A stretch of 46,514 nt of DNA from Cytophagales bacterium. Its GTDB lineage: Bacteria > Bacteroidota > Bacteroidia > Cytophagales > Spirosomataceae. This document shows positions 1 through 8,061 of the stretch, piece by piece (position 1 is the first letter of the stretch; each line of letters begins with the position of its first letter). The notes beneath the pieces were generated by a model. The model had not been told where the DNA came from, did no database searches, and saw only the letters and a program-made list of their open reading frames with translations. The stretch lies in the NCBI GenBank assembly GCA_013298865.1, contig JAAFJL010000019.1, positions 1-46,514 on the forward strand. Reading direction: 5' to 3'. Both the position numbers and the translations under genes were made by a program.

Positions 1-789
1 CAATAAATTGTAGCGTATCATAAATAAGTGTCTGATTATCAGATAATTCTATTTCTTTTTTTAATTCAGCATCCGTTTTGATTTTTTGTAGAATATTGTC
101 TAAAAGATTCTGTCCCATAATCACGACACGGGCTTCTCTGAGAACGCTTCTGGTGGCTATGGCATTCCAAAATGCAAAAACGGGAATTCCCATCATGTCC
201 AACACTTCCCGCACAGCATACCTGCCCAATACCCGCCTGATGACAATTTTTACCAAAACATTGCTCAAAGTTGCCTTCAAAGAGAATAAAGCTGTTATGG
301 CAAAAATTTGGTATTTAGACATTCCTTGATGCGGGTCGATACCATAGTTTAAAATGGATTTATCTTTTTCTTCGGTACTGATTCCCAGTAACTTAGCTTG
401 TTTTTCGTCAGAAAGTTTATCATTTTTATTGATAAAACCTGTCGCTGCCGCAATATGATGTACGCAATGCACATTTAGTATTGTTAAGGCGTAAATTTCG
501 AGAAAAACCAAGGGAATCCCGAAGATAGTAGAGACCAACGGAAACTGAAATTTTCCAATAATTGGCAAAGTAATTTCTGTATCTGGGAAAAACGCTGGAA
601 ACCAATACTGTGGCAAGTACAAAACCAAAACACCCAACATCCCGATGATGGCAGAAAGCCAAATTGCACGATTTTCCTGCTTGCGAATTTCTGTAATTTC
701 TACTTGATTGAGGAGATGGAGGTGTTCATCAGAATTAATTTCTGCAATGCTAAGTTTCTGATAATAAAGACGATAGAGTTTTTTCACAG
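1..789 (-). CDS. Membrane protein of unknown function, cut by the left edge
   Basis: The minus strand is open without a stop from 789 to base 1, so the C-terminus lies outside the window. An in-frame TGA lies just upstream and the first usable start is GTG at 789, giving MKKLYRLYYQKLSIAEINSD. About 263 residues are visible. There are hydrophobic segments near residues 43-62 and 80-105, followed by a His-rich stretch with the residues NVHCVHHIAAATGF. The later part contains two further apolar stretches and then a charged tail. The reading is supported by smooth amino-acid composition across the whole span, whereas the shorter competing frames there are broken. I do not recognise the family with confidence and assign no function. 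Confidence 0.75.
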
Positions 790-884
790 GATATTTTTTA
801 TAATAGAAAAGATTTTCTCATGAATTTTTAAGGGAACTTCTAAGTAAAATAACTAATTTCGTTTGACTCAAATTTACCAAAATT

Positions 885-1391
885 ATGTTAAAATCACTGA
901 CTCTTTTTTTTGCCCTACTTTCTTGTACAAATTTATTGGCACAAGGTACAAAATTAGACGAACTTACCACCGAACGGCAGATGCTTTACAGTGCCTACCA
1001 AGATGCTGAAAACAAGCAAAGTGGACTTTTTGGAGGTCGGTCAAAAGAAGATTTGCAAGTTACTGTTGATGCCGTGAAGGCTATTTTGGAAAAAGATAAT
1101 GAGATTTTACAGGAATTGAGAAACTCGAACCAACAATCCAAAGCTGAACTCACGGATAAATACAACGAATTGATTCGCCAAAATAATGAGCTGATGGAGA
1201 AAAATCGTGAAATTACAGAGCTGGCAGAACGCCACAAAGGTTGGTCAAAAGAAAACCATGATATGCTACAAAGCACTGAAAATCAGGAATCTATCTTGTT
1301 ATTAGCCCTGTTTTGTAGTACAGTTTTAGCCATTTACTATATTTTCAAATTCTATGGTTTGAAGAAAAAACGGAATTTAGAAAATATGTAA
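885..1391 (+). CDS. Small secreted or membrane-anchored coiled-coil protein
   Basis: The 168-residue product begins with a signal peptide (residues 1-19, ending LLAQ, a typical cleavage site). Residues 25-125 are strongly charged and heptad-like, with runs such as NNELMEKNREITELAERH, predicting a coiled coil. Residues 131-155 form one hydrophobic segment followed by a basic tail (FYGLKKKRN), so the protein is probably anchored in the inner membrane with the coiled coil outside the cytoplasm. It stands alone, divergent from the membrane protein to its left and followed by a repeat-filled gap. No family is recognised. It could be a structural or envelope spacer protein, but nothing in the neighbourhood says so. 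Confidence 0.75.
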   Translation: MLKSLTLFFALLSCTNLLAQGTKLDELTTERQMLYSAYQDAENKQSGLFGGRSKEDLQVTVDAVKAILEKDNEILQELRNSNQQSKAELTDKYNELIRQNNELMEKNREITELAERHKGWSKENHDMLQSTENQESILLLALFCSTVLAIYYIFKFYGLKKKRNLENM

Positions 1392-1400
1392 CACTCGCAC

Positions 1401-1419
1401 CACGGGAATCTGTCCCGTG
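1401..1419. repeat. Hairpin CACGGG/CCCGTG after a stop codon
   Basis: CACGGG and CCCGTG flank a 7-base loop 10 bases after the stop of the coiled-coil gene. There is no T-run, so it is a weak terminator candidate or one more of the hairpin units found in this gap. Confidence 0.4.
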
Positions 1420-1454
1420 TATCTGCGTAAGACTTAAACTTAGTAATTTCGTTT

Positions 1455-1787
1455 TTGAAATCCTGAAGGGATTAAATGTGATTAGGGGGTTGTATAAAAA
1501 GTCTAAAGTTAAAAGTTGAAAGTATTTTTCGCCAAATAATATTCCGAAATAGTTATTGAAATCTTACTCTAAGGTATATTATTTGGAAATATTCAATTTT
1601 ACAGAATAATATTTCTGCTTAAAACTTTTAACCGAGCGACGGTCGCTCATAGACTTTAGACTTTTTACACAACCCCAAAATTAATTAATCTGTTGCTTCA
1701 ACCCCATTCGGGGTTGAATTCGCTTATACTTCAATTCCATACGTTTCACGTATGGCTAATCATGTTTGACCTCTCATGAGGTCTTTT
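1455..1787. repeat. Composite multi-hairpin repeat, copy A (interrupted)
   Basis: This gap is built of short palindromes separated by AT-rich spacers: AATCC-TGAAG-GGATT near 1462-1474, CAACCCCATTCGGGGTTG at 1699-1716, CCATACG/CGTATGG at 1737-1755 and GACCTCTCATGAGGTC at 1768-1783. The same units in the same order, reverse complemented, occur at 44491-44650. Copy A lacks the CCCTGAGTGAAACTCGGG hairpin of copy B. At exactly that place it holds a 191-base terminal-inverted-repeat element (1486-1676). The right end of the repeat lies just before the likely start of the Nif3-like gene at 1826, so it may sit in that gene's leader. Confidence 0.8.
1486..1676. mobile_element. MITE-like element, copy 1 (191 bp)
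   Basis: It starts GGGGTTGTATAAAAAGTCTA and ends with the near reverse complement TAGACTTTTTACACAACCCC, with further inverted similarity inside both ends. It encodes nothing. A small hairpin, GAGCGACGGTCGCTC, lies in the right arm. Two relatives occur at 6601-6692 and 29197-29374. It is nested in the composite hairpin repeat. No clear target-site duplication is visible, and no matching transposase is in the window. Confidence 0.75.
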
Positions 1788-1825
1788 GTCAAAAAGAACT
1801 TACAACTTATCAACTTTATAACCTA

Positions 1826-2923
1826 ATGATAATCAGAGATATAACGCAATATTTAGAACAACTCGCTCCTATTTCTTACCAAGAAAGCTACGATAATTCA
1901 GGGCTAATTGTGGGGGAATCCAAAACTGAAATCACAGGAGTTTTGGTATCTTTAGACTGTACCGAAGCCATTGTAGAAGAAGCCATTGCCAGAAACTGCA
2001 ACCTCATTGTGGCACATCATCCCATTGTTTTTAAAGGATTGAAAAAGTTGAATGGCAAAAATTATGTTGAACGTGCCGTTATTAAAGCCATTAAAAATGA
2101 TGTAGCCATTTACGCTATTCATACCAATTTAGACAATGTAAAAGGAGGCGTAAATTTTAAAATTGCGGAAAAACTGAATCTTCAAAAAGTGAGGATTCTT
2201 GCCCCGAAGAAACAATTACTCAAAAAATTGGTCACTTTTATCCCAACTGATTATACCCAACAAGTCCTAAATGCCCTCTATTTGGCAGGTGCAGGACAAA
2301 TTGGCGAATACCAAAATTGTAGTTTTCGGGTGAATGGTACAGGTACATTTACGCCCGTCGGAGAGGCTAATCCGTTTATCGGAACGGTAGGGAAAACTGA
2401 GGAAGTTTTAGAAGACAGAATAGAGGTTATTTTTCCATTTGTTGCTGAATATCAGATACTTAAATCGCTAAAATCGGCTCATCCCTACGAAGAAGTTGCC
2501 TATTACCTGAGTGTCCTGGAAAACGAAAATCAAGACGTTGGCTCAGGGGCAATTGGGGAATTAACGGAAGAAATTGCCGAGGAGGATTTCATGATGTATT
2601 TGAAAGAAAAAATGAACCTACAATTAATTCGCCATTCACCTCTGCGGGGGAAAAAAATCAAGAATATTGCAGTATGCGGAGGAGTCGGAAGTTTCCTTTT
2701 GGGGGATGCCATCAGACAAGGGGCAGATGTTTTTGTGACGGCAGATTACAAATATCATGAATTCTTCGACGCCGATAATCAAATAATCATCTGTGATATT
2801 GGTCATTATGAGTCAGAAGTTTACACGAAAGACTTAATTATTAACTATTTATCAGAAAAATTCCCTACCTTTGCGGTTCTCAAAAGTGAGGTAAATACCA
2901 ATCCAATCACGTATTTTACTTAG
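1826..2923 (+). CDS. Nif3-like dinuclear metal-centre protein
   Basis: The 365-residue product belongs to the Nif3/YbgI/YqfO family of hexameric proteins with a two-metal site, of uncertain cellular role and often labelled GTP cyclohydrolase 1 type 2-like. Seen in the sequence are the family's N-terminal motif YDNSGLIVGE (22-31), the metal-binding pair H64-H65 in VAHHPIVFKG, IHTNLDNVKGGVN (98-110) with D103, and the C-terminal GHYESEV with a further His and Glu. The length near 365 and the roughly 120-residue middle insertion are those of the YqfO type. An in-frame start exists at 1766, but it would begin inside a hairpin repeat, so ATG 1826 with MIIRDITQYL is chosen. The zinc-ribbon gene follows after 29 bases, a pairing common in bacteria that suggests an operon. 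Confidence 0.92.
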   Translation: MIIRDITQYLEQLAPISYQESYDNSGLIVGESKTEITGVLVSLDCTEAIVEEAIARNCNLIVAHHPIVFKGLKKLNGKNYVERAVIKAIKNDVAIYAIHTNLDNVKGGVNFKIAEKLNLQKVRILAPKKQLLKKLVTFIPTDYTQQVLNALYLAGAGQIGEYQNCSFRVNGTGTFTPVGEANPFIGTVGKTEEVLEDRIEVIFPFVAEYQILKSLKSAHPYEEVAYYLSVLENENQDVGSGAIGELTEEIAEEDFMMYLKEKMNLQLIRHSPLRGKKIKNIAVCGGVGSFLLGDAIRQGADVFVTADYKYHEFFDADNQIIICDIGHYESEVYTKDLIINYLSEKFPTFAVLKSEVNTNPITYFT

Positions 2924-2952
2924 AAACATTACATTATTACAAATAATAAAAA

Positions 2953-3714
2953 ATGGCAACAGCAATCGAATCAACAATAGCTCAGAAATTAGATTCTCTC
3001 CTGAAACTCCAACACATAGATTCGGATTTAGATAATATCAAAAAAATGCGTGGAGCCCTCCCCGAAGAGGTTCGTGATTTAGAGGATGAAATCATTGGTT
3101 ATGAGACTCGTATCTCTAAATTTAATCGTGAGGTAAATTCATTGGAAGATGAAGTAACCAAAAATCGTAACGCCAGAAAAGATGCTGAAAAATTGGTCAA
3201 CAAATACAAAGACCAACAAATGAATGTACGTAACAACCGTGAGTACGACGCTATCTCGAAGGAAATTGAATTGCAACAATTAGAAATGGAACTTGCCGAT
3301 AAGCGTATTCGTGAGCAAGATTTCAAAATTTTGAATAAAAAAGACGAAATTTCTGAAACAGAAAGCCGTTTGGACGAGCGTAAGAAAGACCTCAATAACA
3401 AACGTAAAGAATTGGATATTCTAATTGCTGAAAGTGAAGAAGATGAAAAGAAATTATTGAAAGATCGTGACAAATCAGCGAATCATGTTGATGCCCGTTT
3501 GTTGCTTTCTTACACACGTCTTCGTGGTAACTATAAAAACGGTTTAGCAGTGGTTATGGTAAAAAGAGGAGCTTGTGGCGGATGTTTCAACGTTGTGCCA
3601 CCTCAACGCCAAGCTGATATTAAAGACAAAAAGAAAATCATCGTTTGCGAACATTGCGGACGTATCTTCGGAGATGTTGAAGATGCAATGGCTGCTGTAA
3701 GTGGCAAAAAATAA
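2953..3714 (+). CDS. Coiled-coil protein with C4-type zinc ribbon
   Basis: The 253-residue product has a long, highly charged helical region (about residues 10-180) and a C-terminal zinc ribbon whose four cysteines are visible as CGGC (C208, C211) and CEHC (C232, C235). This is the architecture of the HP0958/CT398 group of zinc-ribbon proteins, which are proposed adaptors or nucleic-acid-binding proteins. It lies 29 bases after the Nif3-like gene, and this partner order is conserved in many genomes, so the two are probably co-transcribed. A strong bidirectional terminator follows 20 bases after the stop. The exact role is unknown. Confidence 0.9.
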   Translation: MATAIESTIAQKLDSLLKLQHIDSDLDNIKKMRGALPEEVRDLEDEIIGYETRISKFNREVNSLEDEVTKNRNARKDAEKLVNKYKDQQMNVRNNREYDAISKEIELQQLEMELADKRIREQDFKILNKKDEISETESRLDERKKDLNNKRKELDILIAESEEDEKKLLKDRDKSANHVDARLLLSYTRLRGNYKNGLAVVMVKRGACGGCFNVVPPQRQADIKDKKKIIVCEHCGRIFGDVEDAMAAVSGKK

Positions 3715-3730
3715 GAATAAGTAATTCATA

Positions 3731-3768
3731 AAAAAGCCCCTCAGCGAATCGCTGAGGGGCTTTTTTTG
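3731..3768. terminator. Bidirectional rho-independent terminator
   Basis: A perfect stem AGCCCCTCAGCG/CGCTGAGGGGCT with a 3-base AAT loop is flanked by A-run and T-run, placed between convergent genes ending at 3714 (+) and 3775 (-). It can serve both. Confidence 0.92.
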
Positions 3769-3774
3769 TAAATT

Positions 3775-4437
3775 TTAGTAAAAATAATACTCTCCTGATT
3801 TTAAGTCTCCCAGCAAAATATCTCCAATCCTAACCCTCAGTAACCTCGTGACTTCATACCCTAATTTGTAGCACATTCGCCTGATTTGTCGGTTAATTCC
3901 TTGAATCAAAACGATTTTGAAAGTATAATCGTCCACTATTTCTACATGACAAGGCAACGTAGTTTTTCCTAAAATTGTCACACCATTTGCCATCGTATTA
4001 ATAAAATTTTCATCAATCATTTTATCAACTGTCACAATATATTCTTTTTCGGTTTTATGTTCTTGGCGAAGTGTTTTGTCGAAAACCCTACTATCATTCG
4101 TCAATAGCAAAAGCCCTTCCGATTCTTTGTCTAATCGCCCAACATGAAAAACATCTTCTGGAAAATTCAGTATAGCTCTGAGGTTATCTTGAATCTCGGT
4201 ATTGAATGTCGTTTCAATGCCACGAGGTTTATAATATGCCACATAAATCAATCTTTTTCCTTCCCTAACTATCTGATTATCAGCAAGAATACGGTCATGA
4301 GTTTGAACAACAACATTTTCACGAACTACCTCATCATTCACCGAAACAAGTCCTTCCAGAATCATCGAAAGAGCTTGTTTATTAGAAATTCTGAGATGTT
4401 TTACCAAGAAATATTGCAAACGATTTCTAAAAGTCAT
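3775..4437 (-). CDS. rluF: RluF-like 23S rRNA pseudouridine synthase
   Basis: The 220-residue product carries an N-terminal S4 RNA-binding domain (about residues 1-60) and the RsuA/RluB/E/F catalytic domain. The signature GRLDKESEGLLLLTND begins at residue 100, with the catalytic aspartate at D103, and the family C-terminal motif QGINRQIRRMCYKLGYEV is present. The family converts uridine to pseudouridine in rRNA. The NRQIRRMC motif and compact length favour RluF (E. coli U2604 in 23S rRNA), but RluB/RluE specificity cannot be excluded. Its start codon overlaps the stop of the NadR-like gene by 4 bases (ATGA), indicating translational coupling in a minus-strand operon. Confidence 0.85.
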   Translation of the reverse strand: MTFRNRLQYFLVKHLRISNKQALSMILEGLVSVNDEVVRENVVVQTHDRILADNQIVREGKRLIYVAYYKPRGIETTFNTEIQDNLRAILNFPEDVFHVGRLDKESEGLLLLTNDSRVFDKTLRQEHKTEKEYIVTVDKMIDENFINTMANGVTILGKTTLPCHVEIVDDYTFKIVLIQGINRQIRRMCYKLGYEVTRLLRVRIGDILLGDLKSGEYYFY

Positions 4438-5414
4438 GATAAAATGAGCGAATCTACCAATTCAATGGCTTTCAAGAATTTTTCTTCCCAATTGCCTGTA
4501 ATAATTTTTACGGAAATATTCCGAGAAGCAAATGTGGCTTTGTGAAATTGATTCAAAATGTTGCGTCTGTCTTCGTCTAATCTCGTACCATCTTGAACAA
4601 AAGGAACATCGTTTTCCAAGAATAAATATAAATCAAAACGATTGATTTCTTCAACCCAATCAGGGACATTTAGCTCTTCTTGAAAAAGGAATTTAGCATA
4701 CGAGCGAGTGATGTTTAGGTCGGTATCAACAAATAAAAGTCCATTAGTTTTTTGCACTTTTTCTTGGATAGTTTTTGCGTGTAAAATCGCAATCTCTTGT
4801 AGGTGTTTTGGCGTACATTCATCTGTTTCTTCAATGATTTCTCTTGCCATTTCTGGAACAAAATTTACATTATAATATTCTGATAATCTGATAGTTAAAA
4901 TTGATTTTCCAGTAGATTCTGTACCAATAATACAAACCTTTTTTACGAAATAAGGCTTTGCGGCAGGAGCAATTTCTTGCCAGTATTTTATAGGATTTTG
5001 ACGAATCTGAGTCGCTGAGATTTGGTGGCTTTCTCGCTGAAATTCATAAGGAATATGCTCGCAATTTAGGTATTCAGCCAAGTAAAATCCATATTGTTCA
5101 GAGCTAAAAATGTAATCAAGTTTGGGAATAAACTTACGAATTGGCACTGCCCAAATCTTAGAAACTTCTTGTGAAGAAACAGAGGTATTCGGAAAATCAT
5201 TTTCTGAATAATTGAAGACAATCAGCTTGATTTTTAGGGAATCTTTGAAGGTTTCGTGCAACCATTTTTCACGAATTTCTCCAGAAATTGTTTCTTTGTC
5301 AGAAGCACAAATGAGTACAAACAATTCGGTGCAACGAGCCTCTGCGAATTCAATTAATCCAATATGTCCTTTGTGAAGCGGGTAAAATTTGCCCAGAACA
5401 AGCCCCGTTTTCAT
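4434..5414 (-). CDS. nadR: NadR-like NMN adenylyltransferase / nicotinamide riboside kinase
   Basis: The 326-residue bifunctional enzyme has an N-terminal nucleotidyltransferase domain with GKFYPLHKGH (8-17) and ISATQIRQNP (132-141, the ISxTxxR signature). Its C-terminal P-loop kinase domain has GTESTGKS (164-171). This is the architecture of NadR without the N-terminal helix-turn-helix repressor domain of the enterobacterial protein. It would phosphorylate nicotinamide riboside and adenylate NMN to NAD in the salvage pathway. It overlaps the genes on both sides by 4 bases. The de novo gene nadB lies elsewhere in the window at 24240. The lack of a DNA-binding domain argues against a repressor role. 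Confidence 0.9.
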   Translation of the reverse strand: MKTGLVLGKFYPLHKGHIGLIEFAEARCTELFVLICASDKETISGEIREKWLHETFKDSLKIKLIVFNYSENDFPNTSVSSQEVSKIWAVPIRKFIPKLDYIFSSEQYGFYLAEYLNCEHIPYEFQRESHQISATQIRQNPIKYWQEIAPAAKPYFVKKVCIIGTESTGKSILTIRLSEYYNVNFVPEMAREIIEETDECTPKHLQEIAILHAKTIQEKVQKTNGLLFVDTDLNITRSYAKFLFQEELNVPDWVEEINRFDLYLFLENDVPFVQDGTRLDEDRRNILNQFHKATFASRNISVKIITGNWEEKFLKAIELVDSLILS

Positions 5415-6580
5415 TTCAATCCTTCAAGTAAACCTTCAACGAACATTTCTACATCTTGGATTTCATTAAAAACATTCGTAGAAACCCTGATGGCGTCTCC
5501 TCGGAAGGAAACAACAACATTTTGGAGTTTCAAAGCCGCTTGAATTTTACTCATATCCGCCCTCGCAGGTATACGTAAACCAATGAGGTGATTAGCTCGA
5601 TAGGCTTCATCTTCAACCCAGTAACCTTCTGATTGTAAAATAGTTAATGGACTTGCCATAAGATTTTTACAATATTCTTGAATATTAGGAATACCCCAAT
5701 TCAAAAGTTGTTCAAGGGATTTTGCCAACATCGGATTCAAGATAAAATTACTTCTTTCGCCCACATTATAACGGTCGGCTTTAGGGCGATAATTGTCTTG
5801 ATAATTAACAAGATTTCTGAATTCTTCTGAACCAACCCGATTAATCCAATTGCGTTCGATGGGTAGTCCTGTATCGAAGTATTCTCCAAAATATGCAACT
5901 CCAGACGAGTACGGACCCAGTAACCATTTGTAGCCTACGTTAATTAGTGCGTCTGGTCTAAATGTCTGAATATCAATGGGTAACGCCCCAATAGATTGCG
6001 TACCATCTATGATAAATAATGCTCCAAACAAGCGACATTGCTGCCCAATTGCCTCTAAATCGAATCTTGTGCCATCTGCCCAATGGGTCGGAGAAATCAC
6101 GACCATGCAGGTATTAGCATTGATAGAATTAATGAGATTTTCATTCCAGATTTTCCCCCGATTTTCTAAAGTTGTTGGTGGTTTTATAGTTTTTGTGACC
6201 AACCCTTTTTCCATACAAACACCTTCCCAAGCATAGACATCAGAAGGAAATTCTTCATGAACCATCAAGATTTCTTGTCCAGCCCGAAGATTCGGTTTAT
6301 AGGCTAAATTCTTGGCAACAATTGCCATGCCATAAGACGTTGAGGGGATGAGGGCAATGCGTTCAGCATCAGGGCAATTGATGAGTTTGGCAAAGTTCTT
6401 TTTGACAGGTTCTGTTGTCTCAAAAAATGTTTCTTGGGTAATTTTCTGAGGATTAGATTTACGAAGAATTCCCTCAATTCCAGCTGCTTCAACGGCTTTT
6501 AGGTTTGGGGACATCGTGGCACAATTCAAGTAGTGAATGCCCTCATCGAGGCTGAAAAGATGTTTCTGAGATGTAAGCAT
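5411..6580 (-). CDS. Class V aminotransferase (PLP-dependent)
   Basis: The 389-residue product has the fold-type I class V pattern: an N-terminal LNCATMSPN start region, SPTHWADGTRFDLEAIG before the cofactor-binding DGTQSIGALPID (the aspartate that contacts the PLP ring), and the Schiff-base lysine K218 in NVGYKWLLGPY. It resembles the isopenicillin-N-epimerase / kynureninase-like and cysteine-desulfurase-like branch. It lacks an evident catalytic cysteine loop in the C-terminal half, so a general aminotransferase or lyase is likelier than an iron-sulfur-type desulfurase. It is the first gene of the three-gene overlapping operon ending in rluF. The substrate cannot be told. Confidence 0.85.
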   Translation of the reverse strand: MLTSQKHLFSLDEGIHYLNCATMSPNLKAVEAAGIEGILRKSNPQKITQETFFETTEPVKKNFAKLINCPDAERIALIPSTSYGMAIVAKNLAYKPNLRAGQEILMVHEEFPSDVYAWEGVCMEKGLVTKTIKPPTTLENRGKIWNENLINSINANTCMVVISPTHWADGTRFDLEAIGQQCRLFGALFIIDGTQSIGALPIDIQTFRPDALINVGYKWLLGPYSSGVAYFGEYFDTGLPIERNWINRVGSEEFRNLVNYQDNYRPKADRYNVGERSNFILNPMLAKSLEQLLNWGIPNIQEYCKNLMASPLTILQSEGYWVEDEAYRANHLIGLRIPARADMSKIQAALKLQNVVVSFRGDAIRVSTNVFNEIQDVEMFVEGLLEGLK

Positions 6581-6600
6581 GAGGGGACGATTGTTGAGAA

Positions 6601-6692
6601 TATGGGATGTAAAAAGTGTAAAGTTGAAAATATTATCACGGAATAATATTTCTGATTAAAACTTCTAACTCATATACTTTTTACATCCCATA
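6601..6692. mobile_element. MITE-like element, copy 3 (92 bp, short form)
   Basis: Ends TATGGGATGTAAAAAGT and ACTTTTTACATCCCATA are perfect inverted repeats. The middle shares GAATAATATTTCTG and TTAAAACTT with the element at 1486-1676. It lies between the aminotransferase start and the YcxB-like stop, so it may form a hairpin in the intercistronic RNA. Confidence 0.65.
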
Positions 6693-6708
6693 GACTGATA
6701 GTGGATGA

Positions 6709-7272
6709 CTATTCACTGATAAGATTCTTTTCTTTCAAAATTCTATCCATCAATTTACGGTCATTGTCAGACGTGAAAATTGAGAATGGTAAATACAAAA
6801 ATTGAAATTTACCAAGTGTGAAAATATACGCTTCTTTATCTTTCTGTGCTGACTGAACCATGTCCCATTTCACAACGCCACCTTCTGTTTCAGAAATACG
6901 CATCAGAATTTGTTTGCTGTCAATTTCATAACGGTACTTGCCAAATAACTGCTTGTACTGCTCTAATTGTGTAACACCCGTGAACTGAATCGCCCAGAAA
7001 ATGACATATAAAATTACTCCGATAAGTGTCAATACATAAATCCAATAATTGGGATAAACCTTTGTCAGATTTAATATTACATTCACCAAAATAATCGCCA
7101 AAGGCACAAAACCCCAATACCATTGCGTTCTGATTAATTGCCACATACTGAGCGAAATAAACTTATTTTTCTCAAAAGCGTACTTTTTTGTTTTAATTGC
7201 TAACGGATTTGAAGGTGCTGCCACCATTCTACGTTGACCCCCGTGTCCTTGGGAAGAGTATCCCTTTGCCAT
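6709..7272 (-). CDS. YcxB-like two-helix membrane protein
   Basis: The chosen 187-residue product starts at ATG 7272 (MAKGYSSQGHGGQRR), because the further upstream in-frame start would place the -7 promoter box inside the gene. The N-terminal 30 residues are Gly/Ser/basic. Two membrane helices lie near residues 57-77 and 84-106, followed by a soluble C-terminal domain with alternating beta strands and the segment GGVVKWDMVQSAQKDKEAY. That pattern resembles the YcxB-like C-terminal domain. The function is unknown. The assignment rests on architecture and the W-D-x-V strand motif only. Confidence 0.65.
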   Translation of the reverse strand: MAKGYSSQGHGGQRRMVAAPSNPLAIKTKKYAFEKNKFISLSMWQLIRTQWYWGFVPLAIILVNVILNLTKVYPNYWIYVLTLIGVILYVIFWAIQFTGVTQLEQYKQLFGKYRYEIDSKQILMRISETEGGVVKWDMVQSAQKDKEAYIFTLGKFQFLYLPFSIFTSDNDRKLMDRILKEKNLISE

Positions 7273-7306
7273 ATCTTTAATGTTGTTTTTTGTAAAATTT
7301 GGATTG

Positions 7307-7314
7307 CAAAGGTA
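7307..7314 (-). promoter_or_regulatory. Bacteroidota -7 box for the YcxB-like gene
   Basis: On the minus strand the box reads TACCTTTG, an exact match to the TAnnTTTG -7 consensus, 35 bases before ATG 7272. A clear -33 TTG at the usual 19-base spacing is not visible. Confidence 0.6.
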
Positions 7315-7399
7315 CAAAAAATGAAGTTTATAACGGCATAGTTTATTTAATTTGCGTTCCTTACTACCTTATTTTACCGAAACAAATTATCTTCGTAAC

Positions 7400-7909
7400 A
7401 TGGAAACGACAGACAATCAGATATTAAATCAAACTCAAGTCTTACAAAAGATTAGACGGATTGCGTTTGAGATTTTTGAAAATAATTTTGAAGAAACCGA
7501 AATCGTCATTGCGGGCGTGCGTGGGCAGGGCTATGTTTTTGCTACCATGTTAGCGACTACTTTGCAGGAAATCTCTGGAATTGCATCAAGTGCCGTTTTG
7601 ATAGATGTTGATAAAGACATACCCTACGACAGCCCCGTAGAGTTTGATTGTGATGAACGTTTTCTGGAGAAAAAAACCATCATCGTGGTAGATGACGTGC
7701 TGAATACAGGGCGAACTTTTGCATATAGCCTTTCTCCATTTCTGAGTATTCCCGTAAAAAGAATTCAAGTCGCAGTGATTGTGGATAGAAATTACAGACG
7801 TTTCCCGATTTTAGCAGATTATATTGGCTATTCACTTTCAACGACCCTCAGCGAACACGTAACAGTTATCTTGGATGATACCGAAAAAATGGGTGTTTAT
7901 TTGAGGTGA
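7400..7909 (+). CDS. PyrR-like phosphoribosyltransferase
   Basis: The 169-residue product, started at ATG 7400 (METTDNQILN), has the type I phosphoribosyltransferase fold. The PRPP-binding signature IIVVDDVLNTGRTF lies at residues 94-107 and the hood/flexible-loop region around residues 72-90. Length and sequence fit PyrR, the bifunctional pyrimidine attenuator/uracil phosphoribosyltransferase, although in Bacteroidota the RNA-binding role is uncertain. An earlier in-frame start at 7352 exists but adds an uncharacteristic N-terminus. It is divergent from the YcxB-like gene and not in an operon with other pyrimidine genes here. Confidence 0.8.
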   Translation: METTDNQILNQTQVLQKIRRIAFEIFENNFEETEIVIAGVRGQGYVFATMLATTLQEISGIASSAVLIDVDKDIPYDSPVEFDCDERFLEKKTIIVVDDVLNTGRTFAYSLSPFLSIPVKRIQVAVIVDRNYRRFPILADYIGYSLSTTLSEHVTVILDDTEKMGVYLR

Positions 7910-8006
7910 AACTTATAGTTGAAATAAATTATCAGAAAAAAGCCCTTGACATTCAAACACTTAGCGATAGATTTCAGTAATTAAACAAATCTTTTATCGT
8001 GTAAAC

Positions 8007-8036
8007 TTGTAAAGCTCAAAAAAATCCGTACCTTTG
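8007..8036 (+). promoter_or_regulatory. Promoter of the tRNA(fMet) gene
   Basis: TTG at 8007-8009 and TACCTTTG at 8029-8036 are separated by 19 bases, matching the Bacteroidota sigma-A promoter layout (TTTG, 19 bases, TAnnTTTG). The tRNA starts 26 bases after the -7 box. Confidence 0.75.
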
Positions 8037-8061
8037 CAGTCCAATTAAATGGAAACAACAT

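Noticed and set aside
1766..1825. Longer N-terminus for the Nif3-like protein
   Set aside because: The extra 20 codons start inside a hairpin repeat unit and do not match the family's usual start.
2867..2874. TACCTTTG inside the Nif3-like gene as a promoter for the zinc-ribbon gene
   Set aside because: It matches the -7 box but encodes conserved-looking residues near the C-terminus, and there is no TTG at the proper spacing. The two genes are only 29 bases apart and likely co-transcribed.
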